From assembly GCF_008180195.1 (NCBI RefSeq), contig NZ_VTAV01000001.1, forward strand, positions 62,001 through 126,000: a DNA stretch of 64,000 nucleotides, in the 5' to 3' direction. The notes below the pieces were generated by a model. It was not told where the DNA came from. It made no database searches and was given only the letters and a program-made list of their open reading frames with translations. Source of the DNA: Sphingobacterium phlebotomi. Lineage in GTDB: Bacteria > Bacteroidota > Bacteroidia > Sphingobacteriales > Sphingobacteriaceae. The position numbers and the translations under genes are program-made. Positions 8,940-16,991 of the stretch are shown here, piece after piece. Positions within the stretch are counted from its first letter, which is position 1; every line of letters begins with the position of its first letter.

Positions 8940-10166
8940 ATGAGTATACGTGTGGTCATTACAGGAATGGGCATCTATTCCTGTATCGGTACAAATTTAG
9001 AAGAGGTCAAACAATCGCTTTTTGAAGGTAAATCGGGTATTGTGGTTGATGAAGAACGCTTGGCGTTTGGCTTTAAATCTCCGTTAACAGGAATGGTGCC
9101 TGTACCGGATTTAAAGAAAGTGCTCAACAGACGGCAGCGCATCAGTATGGGAGAGGAGTCGGAGTATGCGTATATGGCAACAACGGAAGCATTGGCGCAA
9201 GCGAAGTTGCGGGAAGAAGATCTTGGTAATCGGGAAGTAGGGATTCTGTTTGGGAACGATAGTGTTTCTAAAGCCGTTATCGAAGCGACAGATATTGTGC
9301 GCGAAAAGCAAGATACCCAGCTTATTGGCTCTGGCGCCATCTTTAAATCCATGAATTCTACCGTCACCATGAATTTGGCGACAATTTTTGGACTATCTGG
9401 GGTTAACATGACGATTAGTGCCGCCTGTGCTAGTGGTTCACATGCTATCGGCCTAGGCTATATGTTTATCCAGCAAGGTTTACAAGATATGATTATTTGT
9501 GGAGGAGCGCAGGAAATCAATCCTTATGCTATGGCAAGTTTCGATGGTTTGGGTGTCTTCGCAACAGATATTAGCCATCCCCAACAGGCATCGAGACCCT
9601 TTGATAAAAAACGTACCGGATTGGTGCCTAGTGGAGGGGCAGCGACCGTGATTTTGGAGAGTTACGAATCGGCTGTGAATCGCGGAGCACCAATTATTGC
9701 AGAAATAATAGGTTATGGTTTTTCTTCTAATGGTGGCCATATATCCACACCGAACATTGACGGACCGGCGAAAGCCATGCGACGGGCACTTGATCAGGCC
9801 AAGATACAAGCAGACGATATCGCTTATATTAATGCACATGCCACATCGACACCTATCGGTGACGCCAATGAAGCAAAAGCAATCTTAGATGTATTTGGGG
9901 ATAAGCCGTATGTTAGTTCTACGAAATCCATGACGGGACATGAATGTTGGATGGCTGGTGCATCCGAAATCGTATACTCGACGTTGATGATGCAACATGG
10001 ATTTATCGCTCCCTCTATTAATTTAGAAGAACCGGATGACGATATCAAGGAATTAAATTTTGTTTCCCACACTATAAAACAAGAATTTGATATATATTTG
10101 TCTAATTCTTTCGGATTTGGTGGAACCAATTCCGCATTGGTGGTCAAGAAATTTAATGATGGATAA
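8940..10166 (+). CDS. Beta-ketoacyl-ACP synthase, KAS II-like
   Basis: A 408-residue condensing enzyme of the FabF/KAS II type that extends an ACP-bound acyl chain with malonyl-ACP. The nucleophile Cys163 is in SAACASGSHAIG, and the two catalytic histidines are in INAHATSTPIGD and SMTGHECWMAGASE. Both halves of the thiolase fold are complete. The pathway in better-known aryl-polyene clusters uses a ketosynthase with a chain-length factor partner; only this complete, Cys-containing subunit is in the window. The ACP gene starts inside its last codons, which indicates translational coupling. Confidence 0.92.
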   Translation: MSIRVVITGMGIYSCIGTNLEEVKQSLFEGKSGIVVDEERLAFGFKSPLTGMVPVPDLKKVLNRRQRISMGEESEYAYMATTEALAQAKLREEDLGNREVGILFGNDSVSKAVIEATDIVREKQDTQLIGSGAIFKSMNSTVTMNLATIFGLSGVNMTISAACASGSHAIGLGYMFIQQGLQDMIICGGAQEINPYAMASFDGLGVFATDISHPQQASRPFDKKRTGLVPSGGAATVILESYESAVNRGAPIIAEIIGYGFSSNGGHISTPNIDGPAKAMRRALDQAKIQADDIAYINAHATSTPIGDANEAKAILDVFGDKPYVSSTKSMTGHECWMAGASEIVYSTLMMQHGFIAPSINLEEPDDDIKELNFVSHTIKQEFDIYLSNSFGFGGTNSALVVKKFNDG

Positions 10167-10410
10167 AGCGAGTATATATCAAAAGATAAATGAAATCTTG
10201 GTAGAAGAGTTTGAGGTGGATGAGAAGGTTATCAGTCCGGAAGCATCTTTAAAAGAATCTCTTGACTTGGATAGCTTGGACTACGTGGATTTGGTTGTTA
10301 TTATCGAATCCAATTTCGGCGTCAAATTAGTAGAGACGGATTTTGACGGCGTGATCACTTTTCAAGATTTCTATAATATCGTAGAACAAAAAATGACGGT
10401 GAAGAATTAA
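10156..10410 (+). CDS. Acyl carrier protein
   Basis: An 84-residue carrier protein (83 if the second of two adjacent ATGs, at 10159, is used). The 4'-phosphopantetheine attachment serine is in LDLDSLDYVDLV. The acidic four-helix pattern is normal. The start overlaps the 3' end of the ketosynthase gene by about 10 bases, and a longer reading upstream would run through the ketosynthase C-terminal region, so it is rejected. It is likely the dedicated carrier for the polyene chain. Confidence 0.9.
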   Translation: MMDKASIYQKINEILVEEFEVDEKVISPEASLKESLDLDSLDYVDLVVIIESNFGVKLVETDFDGVITFQDFYNIVEQKMTVKN

Positions 10411-10422
10411 GCAGGGGGTAAG

Positions 10423-11295
10423 ATGAGCCAATGGGACGGAAAATCAAAGGGAACACTCCTTGGCTATAAGATATTTGTTTTTTTGATTAAAAAACTGGGC
10501 GTCCGCGCCGCATATGGATTACTCGTTTTTGTAGCCTGTTATTATTTTCTTTTCTTCCCCAAAAGTTTTCGAGCTATTTATTATTACTTGCGCCAACGGC
10601 AAGGTTACGGTGCTTGGAAAGCCTTTTGGAAAGTTTACCAGAGCTATTTTGTCTTTGGACAGACTATTATCGATAAGGTCGCTATCTCCTCCGGCTTACG
10701 GGATAAGTTTACCTATGAGTTTGACGGAATAGACATCTTAAAAGAAGTTCTGGCGAATAGAAATGGGGGTGTGCTTATATCCGCGCATGTGGGAAATTTT
10801 GAAATTGCCGATAAATTTTTTGCTGATATTGATTTGGAGCTTCAAATCAATTTGGTGACGGTTGACCAAGAGCGCACGATAATCAAAGAATATATCGAAA
10901 GCATTTCTGAAAAACCGAGTGTTAAATTCATCCATATCCAAGAGGACATGTCACACGTGTTTGCTATAAATGAAACGCTATCGAATAATGAATTGATTTG
11001 CTTTACAGGCGATCGGTATTTTGACGGCGCTAAGACGCTAACCGCCTCTTTGCTTGGTAAAGAAACTCATTTTCCTGCGGGGCCGTTTCGTATCGCTTCG
11101 CGTTTATCGGCTCCTGTTATTTTTGTGTATGTCATGCGAGAATCCGGACTTCATTATCACCTTTATGCACGTCGTGCGGTAGACGTAAAACGACGTGATC
11201 CACAGTCTTATCTTATGGCCTATACCGATAGTGTGGAAAACATATTGCAGAAATACCCGCTACAATGGTTTAACTTCTTTGATTTTTGGAAATGA
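10423..11295 (+). CDS. LpxL/HtrB-like lysophospholipid acyltransferase
   Basis: A 290-residue member of the lipid A late acyltransferase family. The catalytic His-x4-Glu motif is visible in SAHVGNFEIAD, and a hydrophobic N-terminal anchor (about residues 22-45) fits an inner-membrane protein. A strong purine-rich site (AGGGGGT) precedes the ATG. In aryl-polyene and flexirubin clusters a protein of this family transfers the finished polyene to a glycerol or dialkylresorcinol-type lipid, so it probably moves the acyl chain from the ACP encoded just upstream. It ends in an ATGA overlap with the dehydratase. Confidence 0.86.
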   Translation: MSQWDGKSKGTLLGYKIFVFLIKKLGVRAAYGLLVFVACYYFLFFPKSFRAIYYYLRQRQGYGAWKAFWKVYQSYFVFGQTIIDKVAISSGLRDKFTYEFDGIDILKEVLANRNGGVLISAHVGNFEIADKFFADIDLELQINLVTVDQERTIIKEYIESISEKPSVKFIHIQEDMSHVFAINETLSNNELICFTGDRYFDGAKTLTASLLGKETHFPAGPFRIASRLSAPVIFVYVMRESGLHYHLYARRAVDVKRRDPQSYLMAYTDSVENILQKYPLQWFNFFDFWK

Positions 11296-11720
11296 TGCCT
11301 CTGCCCATTTTAGGTGAAAAATTATTAATGCTCATCCCACAACGAGCACCTATCGTCATGGTATCTAGCTTGGAAAGCTATGACGAAAGGGGTTTGGTGT
11401 CAACTTTTTTAGTAAGCGAAGGAAATATGTTTGTCGATGGCGAGAAGTTGGTAGAAAGCGGTCTACTTGAACACATGGCGCAATCTGTTGCGCTGCATAC
11501 GGGGTATAGTTATTTCCTCAGAGGAGAACATGCTCCTAAAGGCTATATCGGTTCTATGCAGAATGTGGAGATTCATGGGCTGCCGAAAATAGGAGAGACC
11601 GTTTTTTCTACTATACAAATTATACAAGAGTTTATGGGGGTTACCCTCGTGGAAATCGAAACGAAACTCGAAAACAGCGTCATCGCATGCGCCCGCATGA
11701 AAACGGTGATCGCAAAGTAG
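11292..11720 (+). CDS. Hot-dog fold 3-hydroxyacyl-ACP dehydratase-like protein lacking the usual catalytic His
   Basis: A 142-residue FabZ-like protein. I chose the ATG at 11292 because it forms an ATGA overlap with the acyltransferase stop; a TTG six bases earlier is less likely. The FabZ active-site segment PHRxPFLLVD appears as IPQRAPIVMVS, so the catalytic histidine is Gln17, while the partner acidic residue is kept in LLEHMAQSVAL. It may be an inactive half of a heterodimeric dehydratase, or use another residue. It is the last clear gene of the cluster. Confidence 0.82.
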   Translation: MMPLPILGEKLLMLIPQRAPIVMVSSLESYDERGLVSTFLVSEGNMFVDGEKLVESGLLEHMAQSVALHTGYSYFLRGEHAPKGYIGSMQNVEIHGLPKIGETVFSTIQIIQEFMGVTLVEIETKLENSVIACARMKTVIAK

Positions 11721-12027
11721 GAGTAGATCTATGCGTATGTCGGCTTTTTTGGTCATTTTGGCAGGGCTAGTATTTTCCTTATTTGAAAAAATATGAAAAA
11801 AGTTAATGTGTAGGATAAACATCTACTTAACAGTGGGTTGTGCTGTTTGTTTTTAAGGATATTCCGACATATTTTGCATCTTATTAATTTTCAGCACGTT
11901 CCTTGTGGGGTTATGTCTGAACTAATATTATTACAATAAAAAATTTAATCAGATGGAACCTGCATAAGCTACCTTCCAAAAAGGATAGTTTAAGCAAGCT
12001 TTTATCACTTTTAAAACACTTATTAAG
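11721..12027. other. Intergenic region between the polyene-like cluster and proC
   Basis: 307 bases with no long ORF. It holds a possible 21-codon hydrophobic ORF at 11731 and a weak interrupted hairpin (GTTAA/GTAG arms at 11802-11813 pairing with CTAC/TTAAC at 11823-11831). It should also hold the proC promoter, but I see no exact TAnnTTTG box. Confidence 0.4.
11731..11796 (+). CDS. Possible small hydrophobic peptide (21 aa)
   Basis: ATG at 11731 with GGAG seven bases before it, encoding a 21-residue peptide that begins MRMSAFLVILAG and ends in FEKI. A single short hydrophobic stretch suggests a one-pass membrane peptide. It begins 10 bases after the dehydratase stop, so it could be translated from the same transcript. 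Such an ORF is short enough to arise by chance. Confidence 0.22.
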   Translation: MRMSAFLVILAGLVFSLFEKI

Positions 12028-12840
12028 ATGAAAATTCTAGTAATTGGCGCCGGAAACATGGGGCTGACGTATGCCCATGGGATGGCCCAATCAGATTTAT
12101 TGAAAGAGAAAGATTTAATGATTTTAGACAACTCGGCGGAAAAAATTGCCGAATTACGAGCGGAAGGAACGTTCGATGTCTACGAAAAATTGGAAGACTG
12201 TTTGCCTAAAGCAGACATTGTATTTATTGCTGTGAAACCTTATCACAGCGACGAAGTTTTTGAGGCTATCAAAGCGCATAAAAAGCCTGATCAGATTTTT
12301 GTATCCATTATGGCTGGCGTTACGATAAAGACCATGCAGGAAGCAATGGACATTAAGAAGGTGGTGCGTGCGATGCCAAACCTCGCCGCACAGGTTGGTC
12401 ATGGGTTTACATCGTTTATAGGCTCCAAAGAGGTTTCTCGATTGGAACTCCTGACGGTAGAAAAATTGATCGATACAACCGGTCGTTCCATCAAGCTTGC
12501 CAACGAAATGGAAATCGATAAGTCTACCGGTATATCAGGTTCAGGTCCCGCTTACGTATTCTATTTTATGGAATCGATGATGGAGGCCGCCGTTAAAATG
12601 GGTTTCTGTGAAAAGGATGCTCGTTTGATGGTCGCACAGACTTTTCAAGGAGCCGTAGAGCTCTTTAATAGCTCAGACCTTAACCCCACTGCTTGGATGG
12701 ATAAGGTGGCCTCTAAAGGAGGTACAACACGTGCCGCACTAGATTCTATGGAAGAAAATAATGTCAAAGAGTTGATTAAAGATGCAGCTTACGCCGCGTT
12801 TGACAGAGCGGTACAGTTGGGAAAGGAAAGCAACAAGTAG
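12028..12840 (+). CDS. proC: Pyrroline-5-carboxylate reductase
   Basis: A 270-residue cytoplasmic enzyme that reduces 1-pyrroline-5-carboxylate to proline with NAD(P)H, the last step of proline synthesis. The Rossmann motif VIGAGNMG opens the protein, IVFIAVKPYHSDEV marks the end of the nucleotide domain, and the C-terminal signature is in STGISGSGPAYVFYF and SKGGTTRAALDSME. Length is normal. It lies directly before proB (one base between stop and start), so the two enzymes are made together; proA is not in the window. Confidence 0.96.
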   Translation: MKILVIGAGNMGLTYAHGMAQSDLLKEKDLMILDNSAEKIAELRAEGTFDVYEKLEDCLPKADIVFIAVKPYHSDEVFEAIKAHKKPDQIFVSIMAGVTIKTMQEAMDIKKVVRAMPNLAAQVGHGFTSFIGSKEVSRLELLTVEKLIDTTGRSIKLANEMEIDKSTGISGSGPAYVFYFMESMMEAAVKMGFCEKDARLMVAQTFQGAVELFNSSDLNPTAWMDKVASKGGTTRAALDSMEENNVKELIKDAAYAAFDRAVQLGKESNK

Positions 12841-12841
12841 C

Positions 12842-13612
12842 ATGTATAAAAAGAGAATTGTAATTAAAGTGGGTACAAGCGTAATGGCAAATCGGGATAA
12901 TCGGATTATGCTATCGGCTTTAAATAAACTGGTTGATCAAATAGCACAATTGTATGAAGACAATATCATGACGGTATTGGTCTCTTCAGGTTCGGTAAAT
13001 GCCGGACGCGAGATACTGGGAGACAGTGTGATAGAAGACAAATCGCAACGAAGACAAGTGTATTCTGCTATAGGACAGCCGCGATTGATGCGACATTACT
13101 ATACCCTTTTCCAGAATTACGGAATGCGCTGTGCACAAGTTTTAGCGACCAAAAGAGATTTTAATCCGGGAGAGCATCGTACGAATATGATTAATTGCTA
13201 TGAAGGATTAATGTCAGAAGGCGTTATTCCGATTGCAAATGAGGATGACGCTGTTTCCGTATCGCATTCCATGTTTTCAGACAACGATGAACTGGCTAGT
13301 TTAATTGCCGAATTGATTCATGCCGATATGCTTATTATATTAACCGATATTGATGGTTTTTATACGGGGCATCCTGCGCATGAAGACTCTAGGTTGATCA
13401 GCGAAATTAAGGTCGATCAACCTGTAGAGCAATACGTCGCAAAGACAAATAAAGGTGAAACATCCGGTCGTGGAGGCATGGAGTCGAAACTTAAGGTGGC
13501 TAAACATACTGCCGCTAAAGATATTCCTACGTATATCGCTAATGGTAAAAGGGATCGTGTTATTTTAGATATAATAGCAGGCAAACCTGTTGGAACAAAG
13601 GTTACGATATAA
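12842..13612 (+). CDS. proB: Glutamate 5-kinase without PUA domain
   Basis: A 256-residue amino-acid kinase that phosphorylates glutamate to gamma-glutamyl phosphate, the first step of proline synthesis. RIVIKVGTSVM and VLVSSGSVNAGRE are the phosphate-binding and substrate loops, with IANEDDAVS and LTDIDGFYTGHP further on. It stops after the kinase domain and lacks the C-terminal PUA domain of longer ProB proteins such as the Escherichia coli one. The ATG at 12842 is preferred to an in-frame start 60 bases earlier that would run inside proC. A strong terminator follows. Confidence 0.95.
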   Translation: MYKKRIVIKVGTSVMANRDNRIMLSALNKLVDQIAQLYEDNIMTVLVSSGSVNAGREILGDSVIEDKSQRRQVYSAIGQPRLMRHYYTLFQNYGMRCAQVLATKRDFNPGEHRTNMINCYEGLMSEGVIPIANEDDAVSVSHSMFSDNDELASLIAELIHADMLIILTDIDGFYTGHPAHEDSRLISEIKVDQPVEQYVAKTNKGETSGRGGMESKLKVAKHTAAKDIPTYIANGKRDRVILDIIAGKPVGTKVTI

Positions 13613-13627
13613 TTTCTTCCAATGAAC

Positions 13628-13668
13628 AACATAGCCCCGCGTAGCACTGATGTGGGGCTATGTTTTTT
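13628..13668 (+). terminator. Rho-independent terminator of proC-proB
   Basis: A perfect 11-bp stem, AACATAGCCCC (13628-13638) with GGGGCTATGTT (13654-13664), a 15-base loop and a T-run to 13668. It separates proB from the convergent xseB gene. Confidence 0.92.
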
Positions 13669-13674
13669 ATAACA

Positions 13675-13917
13675 TTATTCCTCTTCGGAATTTGCTTCTT
13701 CGATGATATCATCGGTTGCGGTCTCTGCGAGTTTTGCCAGCAATTTTTCTACTTCTTCTTCGGAGGAAGTTAGTTTGGCTTTGCAAATAGCGATCAGTTG
13801 AGAAGCTCTGTGTATCTTCTCTGTAAGTTCATCGACATTGGTTTGTCCAGATTCGATTTCCGATACAATCAATTGAAGTTCTTCAAAGGCTTCGTTATAC
13901 GTATATGTGTTTTCCAT
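13675..13917 (-). CDS. xseB: Exodeoxyribonuclease VII small subunit
   Basis: An 80-residue acidic, helical protein matching XseB: the FEELQLIVSEIESGQTNVDE segment and coiled-coil character are typical. It binds several copies per large subunit and supports processive degradation of single-stranded DNA. It follows xseA on the minus strand with a 13-base gap, the standard arrangement, and ends before the terminator shared with proB. Confidence 0.93.
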   Translation of the reverse strand: MENTYTYNEAFEELQLIVSEIESGQTNVDELTEKIHRASQLIAICKAKLTSSEEEVEKLLAKLAETATDDIIEEANSEEE

Positions 13918-13930
13918 AATTGCTAAATGA

Positions 13931-15181
13931 TTATTTTACGACTTTGCTGTATACTGTTCCCTGATACAAGATGGTTTCGATTTTGTCACCTACTTTCACA
14001 GAAGTATCTCGCGTAATGGCATGGCCGTTAATTTTAGTTATGCTAAACCCTTTTTTGAGTAGCTGTTTTGGATCTGCTAATTGCAGTAGTCTTTGCATAC
14101 TATTAAGGTCTGCTTTCCGGTCTTTCAACAGTTGCCTGCAGAAGAGTTGCAAGTGGTTCGTTAATAATGTCAATTTATGTTCTTGGGTAGCGAGTATGGT
14201 TTTGCTGTTCCAAGATATGGATTGGCTACATTGTGCCAAAAGGCGTTCTTCTTGTTCAAATAAATTTTTTGAGGCCTGTATGATACGGTTTTGAGCGTCA
14301 TCTACTGGGATAGCAAATTGGTGAAATTTCTGTATCAAAAAGTCGGCTAGCTCACTAGGCGTGATCGCATTCTGGTAGGCAACCATCTCGCTGACTGTCT
14401 CATTGGTGGAATGTCCAATACCGGTGATAACGGGCATTGGAAAAATAGCGATGGCCTTGGCCAGTTGATAGTTATTGTAAGAGGAAAGTCCGACCTCTCC
14501 TCCGCCACCCCGAATGATAGCTACTGCATCAAAATCGTCGGTTTTGTTAGCAATATTTGCTAATTGCCTGATAATCGATGGAATAGATTTATCTCCTTGT
14601 AACAGCGCAGGGAACAAGGTATATTCAAATTTATATTTCCAGGGGTTTCGTTGAATAATTTTAAAAAAATCGGATAGCCCTTTGCTCGTTTCTACGGATA
14701 TGATGGCAAGACGTTTGGGCAGTAGGGGAAAAGGCAAATTTTTATTAGCGTGGAATATGCCCTCTGTTTGAAGCTTCCGGACGCTTTCTCGTTTCTCTCT
14801 TTCCAGCTCACCCAACACAAACGTGGGATCTATATCGACGATTTTAAGGCTAAAGCCATACAACGGGTCGTAAGAAATGGCCGCTTGGAATAAAATGGTG
14901 ATGCCGTCTCTTAATGGTTCATTTAAAAGTTTATGAAACTGATCATTAATTCGTTGGTAATCGGCTTTCCATAGTATAGAGCGCATTTCTGCTACTATCT
15001 TACCATCTTTTTTCTCGACCAGTTCCGGATAACAGTGTCCTGAATGTGTATAATGATTGAGCTTGTTCATCTCGGCCTTTATCCAATACAGACTTTTATA
15101 GCGTTCCGCAATGGTTTTTTGAATACTACGGGATACTTCCAAAAGTGAAAAAATAGTCTTATTGTCTATAACTTCAGGCAT
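13931..15181 (-). CDS. xseA: Exodeoxyribonuclease VII large subunit
   Basis: A 416-residue nuclease subunit. An OB-fold (about residues 10-110) for single-stranded DNA precedes the catalytic region with AIIRGGGGEVGLSSYN and TGIGHSTNE, the counterparts of the RGGGS and GHETD motifs. A helical region and a small C-terminal beta domain follow. The start at 15181 keeps the usual N-terminal OB segment. A -7 promoter box lies only a few bases upstream, so the mRNA may have almost no leader. It is co-transcribed with xseB. Confidence 0.95.
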   Translation of the reverse strand: MPEVIDNKTIFSLLEVSRSIQKTIAERYKSLYWIKAEMNKLNHYTHSGHCYPELVEKKDGKIVAEMRSILWKADYQRINDQFHKLLNEPLRDGITILFQAAISYDPLYGFSLKIVDIDPTFVLGELEREKRESVRKLQTEGIFHANKNLPFPLLPKRLAIISVETSKGLSDFFKIIQRNPWKYKFEYTLFPALLQGDKSIPSIIRQLANIANKTDDFDAVAIIRGGGGEVGLSSYNNYQLAKAIAIFPMPVITGIGHSTNETVSEMVAYQNAITPSELADFLIQKFHQFAIPVDDAQNRIIQASKNLFEQEERLLAQCSQSISWNSKTILATQEHKLTLLTNHLQLFCRQLLKDRKADLNSMQRLLQLADPKQLLKKGFSITKINGHAITRDTSVKVGDKIETILYQGTVYSKVVK

Positions 15182-15185
15182 AGAT

Positions 15186-15193
15186 CAAATATA
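15186..15193 (-). promoter_or_regulatory. -7 promoter box close to the xseA start
   Basis: The minus strand reads TATATTTG, an exact TAnnTTTG match, ending five bases before the xseA ATG. If used, transcription would begin at or just before the start codon. No TTG is seen 19 bases upstream. Confidence 0.4.
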
Positions 15194-15273
15194 GAGTTTT
15201 TAATGTAAATGAGAGGAAGGTACAAATCTTCAGTTGATTTTAATACATTTATAGTTTAAAATCATTGAATGAA

Positions 15274-16986
15274 ATGAAAAGTACGATAACTTATTTATGT
15301 TTATTACTCCTATTATATACGTCGGACAGCTTTGCTCAATACAAACAGACTGTTGTCAACAAAGCTATTATGACCCAAAACGCGGGAAGTATAGTTCCTT
15401 TAAAGCGTTTAGATAGACATCGCATCGCGGTGATTACGCCTTTTTCTAACAAATATGTCCATTTTGTAAATATGGTAAAGCGTTATGCTGATGTGGAAAG
15501 TTTTGATTTCAACCGTTACGAAGAGCATACGAAATATCACAATACGATCATTATAGCCGGGACAAAGGAGGACCTCCGAAACGACTTATTATTAATGATT
15601 CAACAATCGATATTGCATAATAAACAGGTTATTGTAGTGCGATTTGAAAATAAGCCTACGACTTCCAGTTGGTTGACAGGGCGTTTACAAGGTCGGTTTT
15701 CAGAGTTGATTTACCCCGAATTTAATCAGGAAGCACAGCGGTATGCTGCCATGTCTATTTTTGGTGGGTTAGCCATCACACAAGGACAAAATAAAACCGA
15801 ACAGACGCGCTTGCAGTATGCTACAGAAAGTTCTTGCGCGCTGGATATCGAGGGAATGACTAAGAAGATCGATGCCATCGCTGCCGAAGCAATCCGGGAG
15901 CGCGCCACACCGGGCCTGGTTGTTATGGCGGTGAAAGACGGACAGGTTATTCTTGATAAAGCGTACGGCACCCATACTTATAGCAGCAATGTAAAGACGA
16001 AAACCTCCGATATATTCGATCTTGCATCTGTCAGTAAGATTGCAGGTACAACACCTGTGGTGATGCATTTGCAGGAGAGAGGTGTTATTCAACTGGACAG
16101 CACCATGGGATGTTATTTGGGACAGGCAAAGGAAACGAATAAGAAAGACATTATATTACGTAGTGTTTTATTACATGAGGCGGGTTTTATCCCCTATATC
16201 CCGTTTTATCGAAATCTAAAACCGGGCGAATTGGTGCATAAACCAGATACCGCCCATCAAGTCCGAGTGGCGGACAAAGCTTATCTCCGGAACAACTATT
16301 ACAGGGATGTGATGTGGCCTCAAATGTTACAATCTTCGGTAAAACCGTTTGGCAACTACGTTTATAGCGACATCAGTATGTACGTCATGAAAGAAATTGC
16401 GGAACGCATGACGTCTAAGCCCATGGAAGAATACGTACAGGAACTGCTGTATCAACCCATAGGTATGAAAACAGCGGGCTATAATCCCCGTCAGCGTTTT
16501 GCAAAAGATCAAATTGTACCCACACAGAACGATACCGTTTTTAGAAAAGAGCTATTGCAAGGGTATGTTCATGATGAAGGAGCAGCGATGGCCGGAGGTG
16601 TAGCGGGGCATGCTGGTTTATTTGCGACGGCAAATGATTTAGCTATTTATAGTCAACTGCTTTTAAATAGAGGTGATTATGGTGGTATCCAGTATTTCAG
16701 ACCGGAGACTGTGGATTTATTTACTTCCAAACAATCGTTGACCAGTCGACGCGGATTAGGCTTTGACCGTGCAGATCCGGATAAGAAAAAAGAATATCCC
16801 TCCCGATTAGCAAATGAATCTGTATTTGGACATACCGGTTATACGGGGACCTGTATATGGGTCGATCCAAAAAATCAACTTATCTATATTTTCTTATCGA
16901 ATCGGGTTCATCCACAGGTCTCGACAAAGTTGTTGGATTTGAATATAAGAAGCCGTATACAGGATGCGATTTATGAGGGTATTTAG
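15274..16986 (+). CDS. Secreted serine beta-lactamase-family hydrolase with vestigial GH3 C-domain
   Basis: A 570-residue exported protein. A signal peptide (to about SFAQ) is followed by about 150 residues (NAGSIVPLKRLDRHRIAVI to YAAMSIFGGLAIT) that resemble the C-terminal domain of GH3 glycosidases, and then by a class C beta-lactamase/penicillin-binding fold with Ser252-V-S-Lys255 (DLASVSK), YSD as the second motif and HTG near the end. Bacteroidota commonly carry a much longer GH3-plus-beta-lactamase fusion; here the GH3 catalytic N-domain is absent. The ATG at 15274 is chosen over a TTG nine bases upstream. The substrate is unknown; a cell-wall ester or peptide is likely. Confidence 0.87.
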   Translation: MKSTITYLCLLLLLYTSDSFAQYKQTVVNKAIMTQNAGSIVPLKRLDRHRIAVITPFSNKYVHFVNMVKRYADVESFDFNRYEEHTKYHNTIIIAGTKEDLRNDLLLMIQQSILHNKQVIVVRFENKPTTSSWLTGRLQGRFSELIYPEFNQEAQRYAAMSIFGGLAITQGQNKTEQTRLQYATESSCALDIEGMTKKIDAIAAEAIRERATPGLVVMAVKDGQVILDKAYGTHTYSSNVKTKTSDIFDLASVSKIAGTTPVVMHLQERGVIQLDSTMGCYLGQAKETNKKDIILRSVLLHEAGFIPYIPFYRNLKPGELVHKPDTAHQVRVADKAYLRNNYYRDVMWPQMLQSSVKPFGNYVYSDISMYVMKEIAERMTSKPMEEYVQELLYQPIGMKTAGYNPRQRFAKDQIVPTQNDTVFRKELLQGYVHDEGAAMAGGVAGHAGLFATANDLAIYSQLLLNRGDYGGIQYFRPETVDLFTSKQSLTSRRGLGFDRADPDKKKEYPSRLANESVFGHTGYTGTCIWVDPKNQLIYIFLSNRVHPQVSTKLLDLNIRSRIQDAIYEGI

Positions 16987-16991
16987 TTGCT

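Noticed and set aside
10087..10155. Longer ACP reading frame
   Set aside because: It overlaps the conserved C-terminal region of the ketosynthase; ACP homology begins at the ATGs at 10156/10159.
12782..12841. Longer start for proB inside proC
   Set aside because: The extra residues are a frame-shifted reading of proC; the ATG at 12842 begins exactly at the conserved kinase N-terminus.
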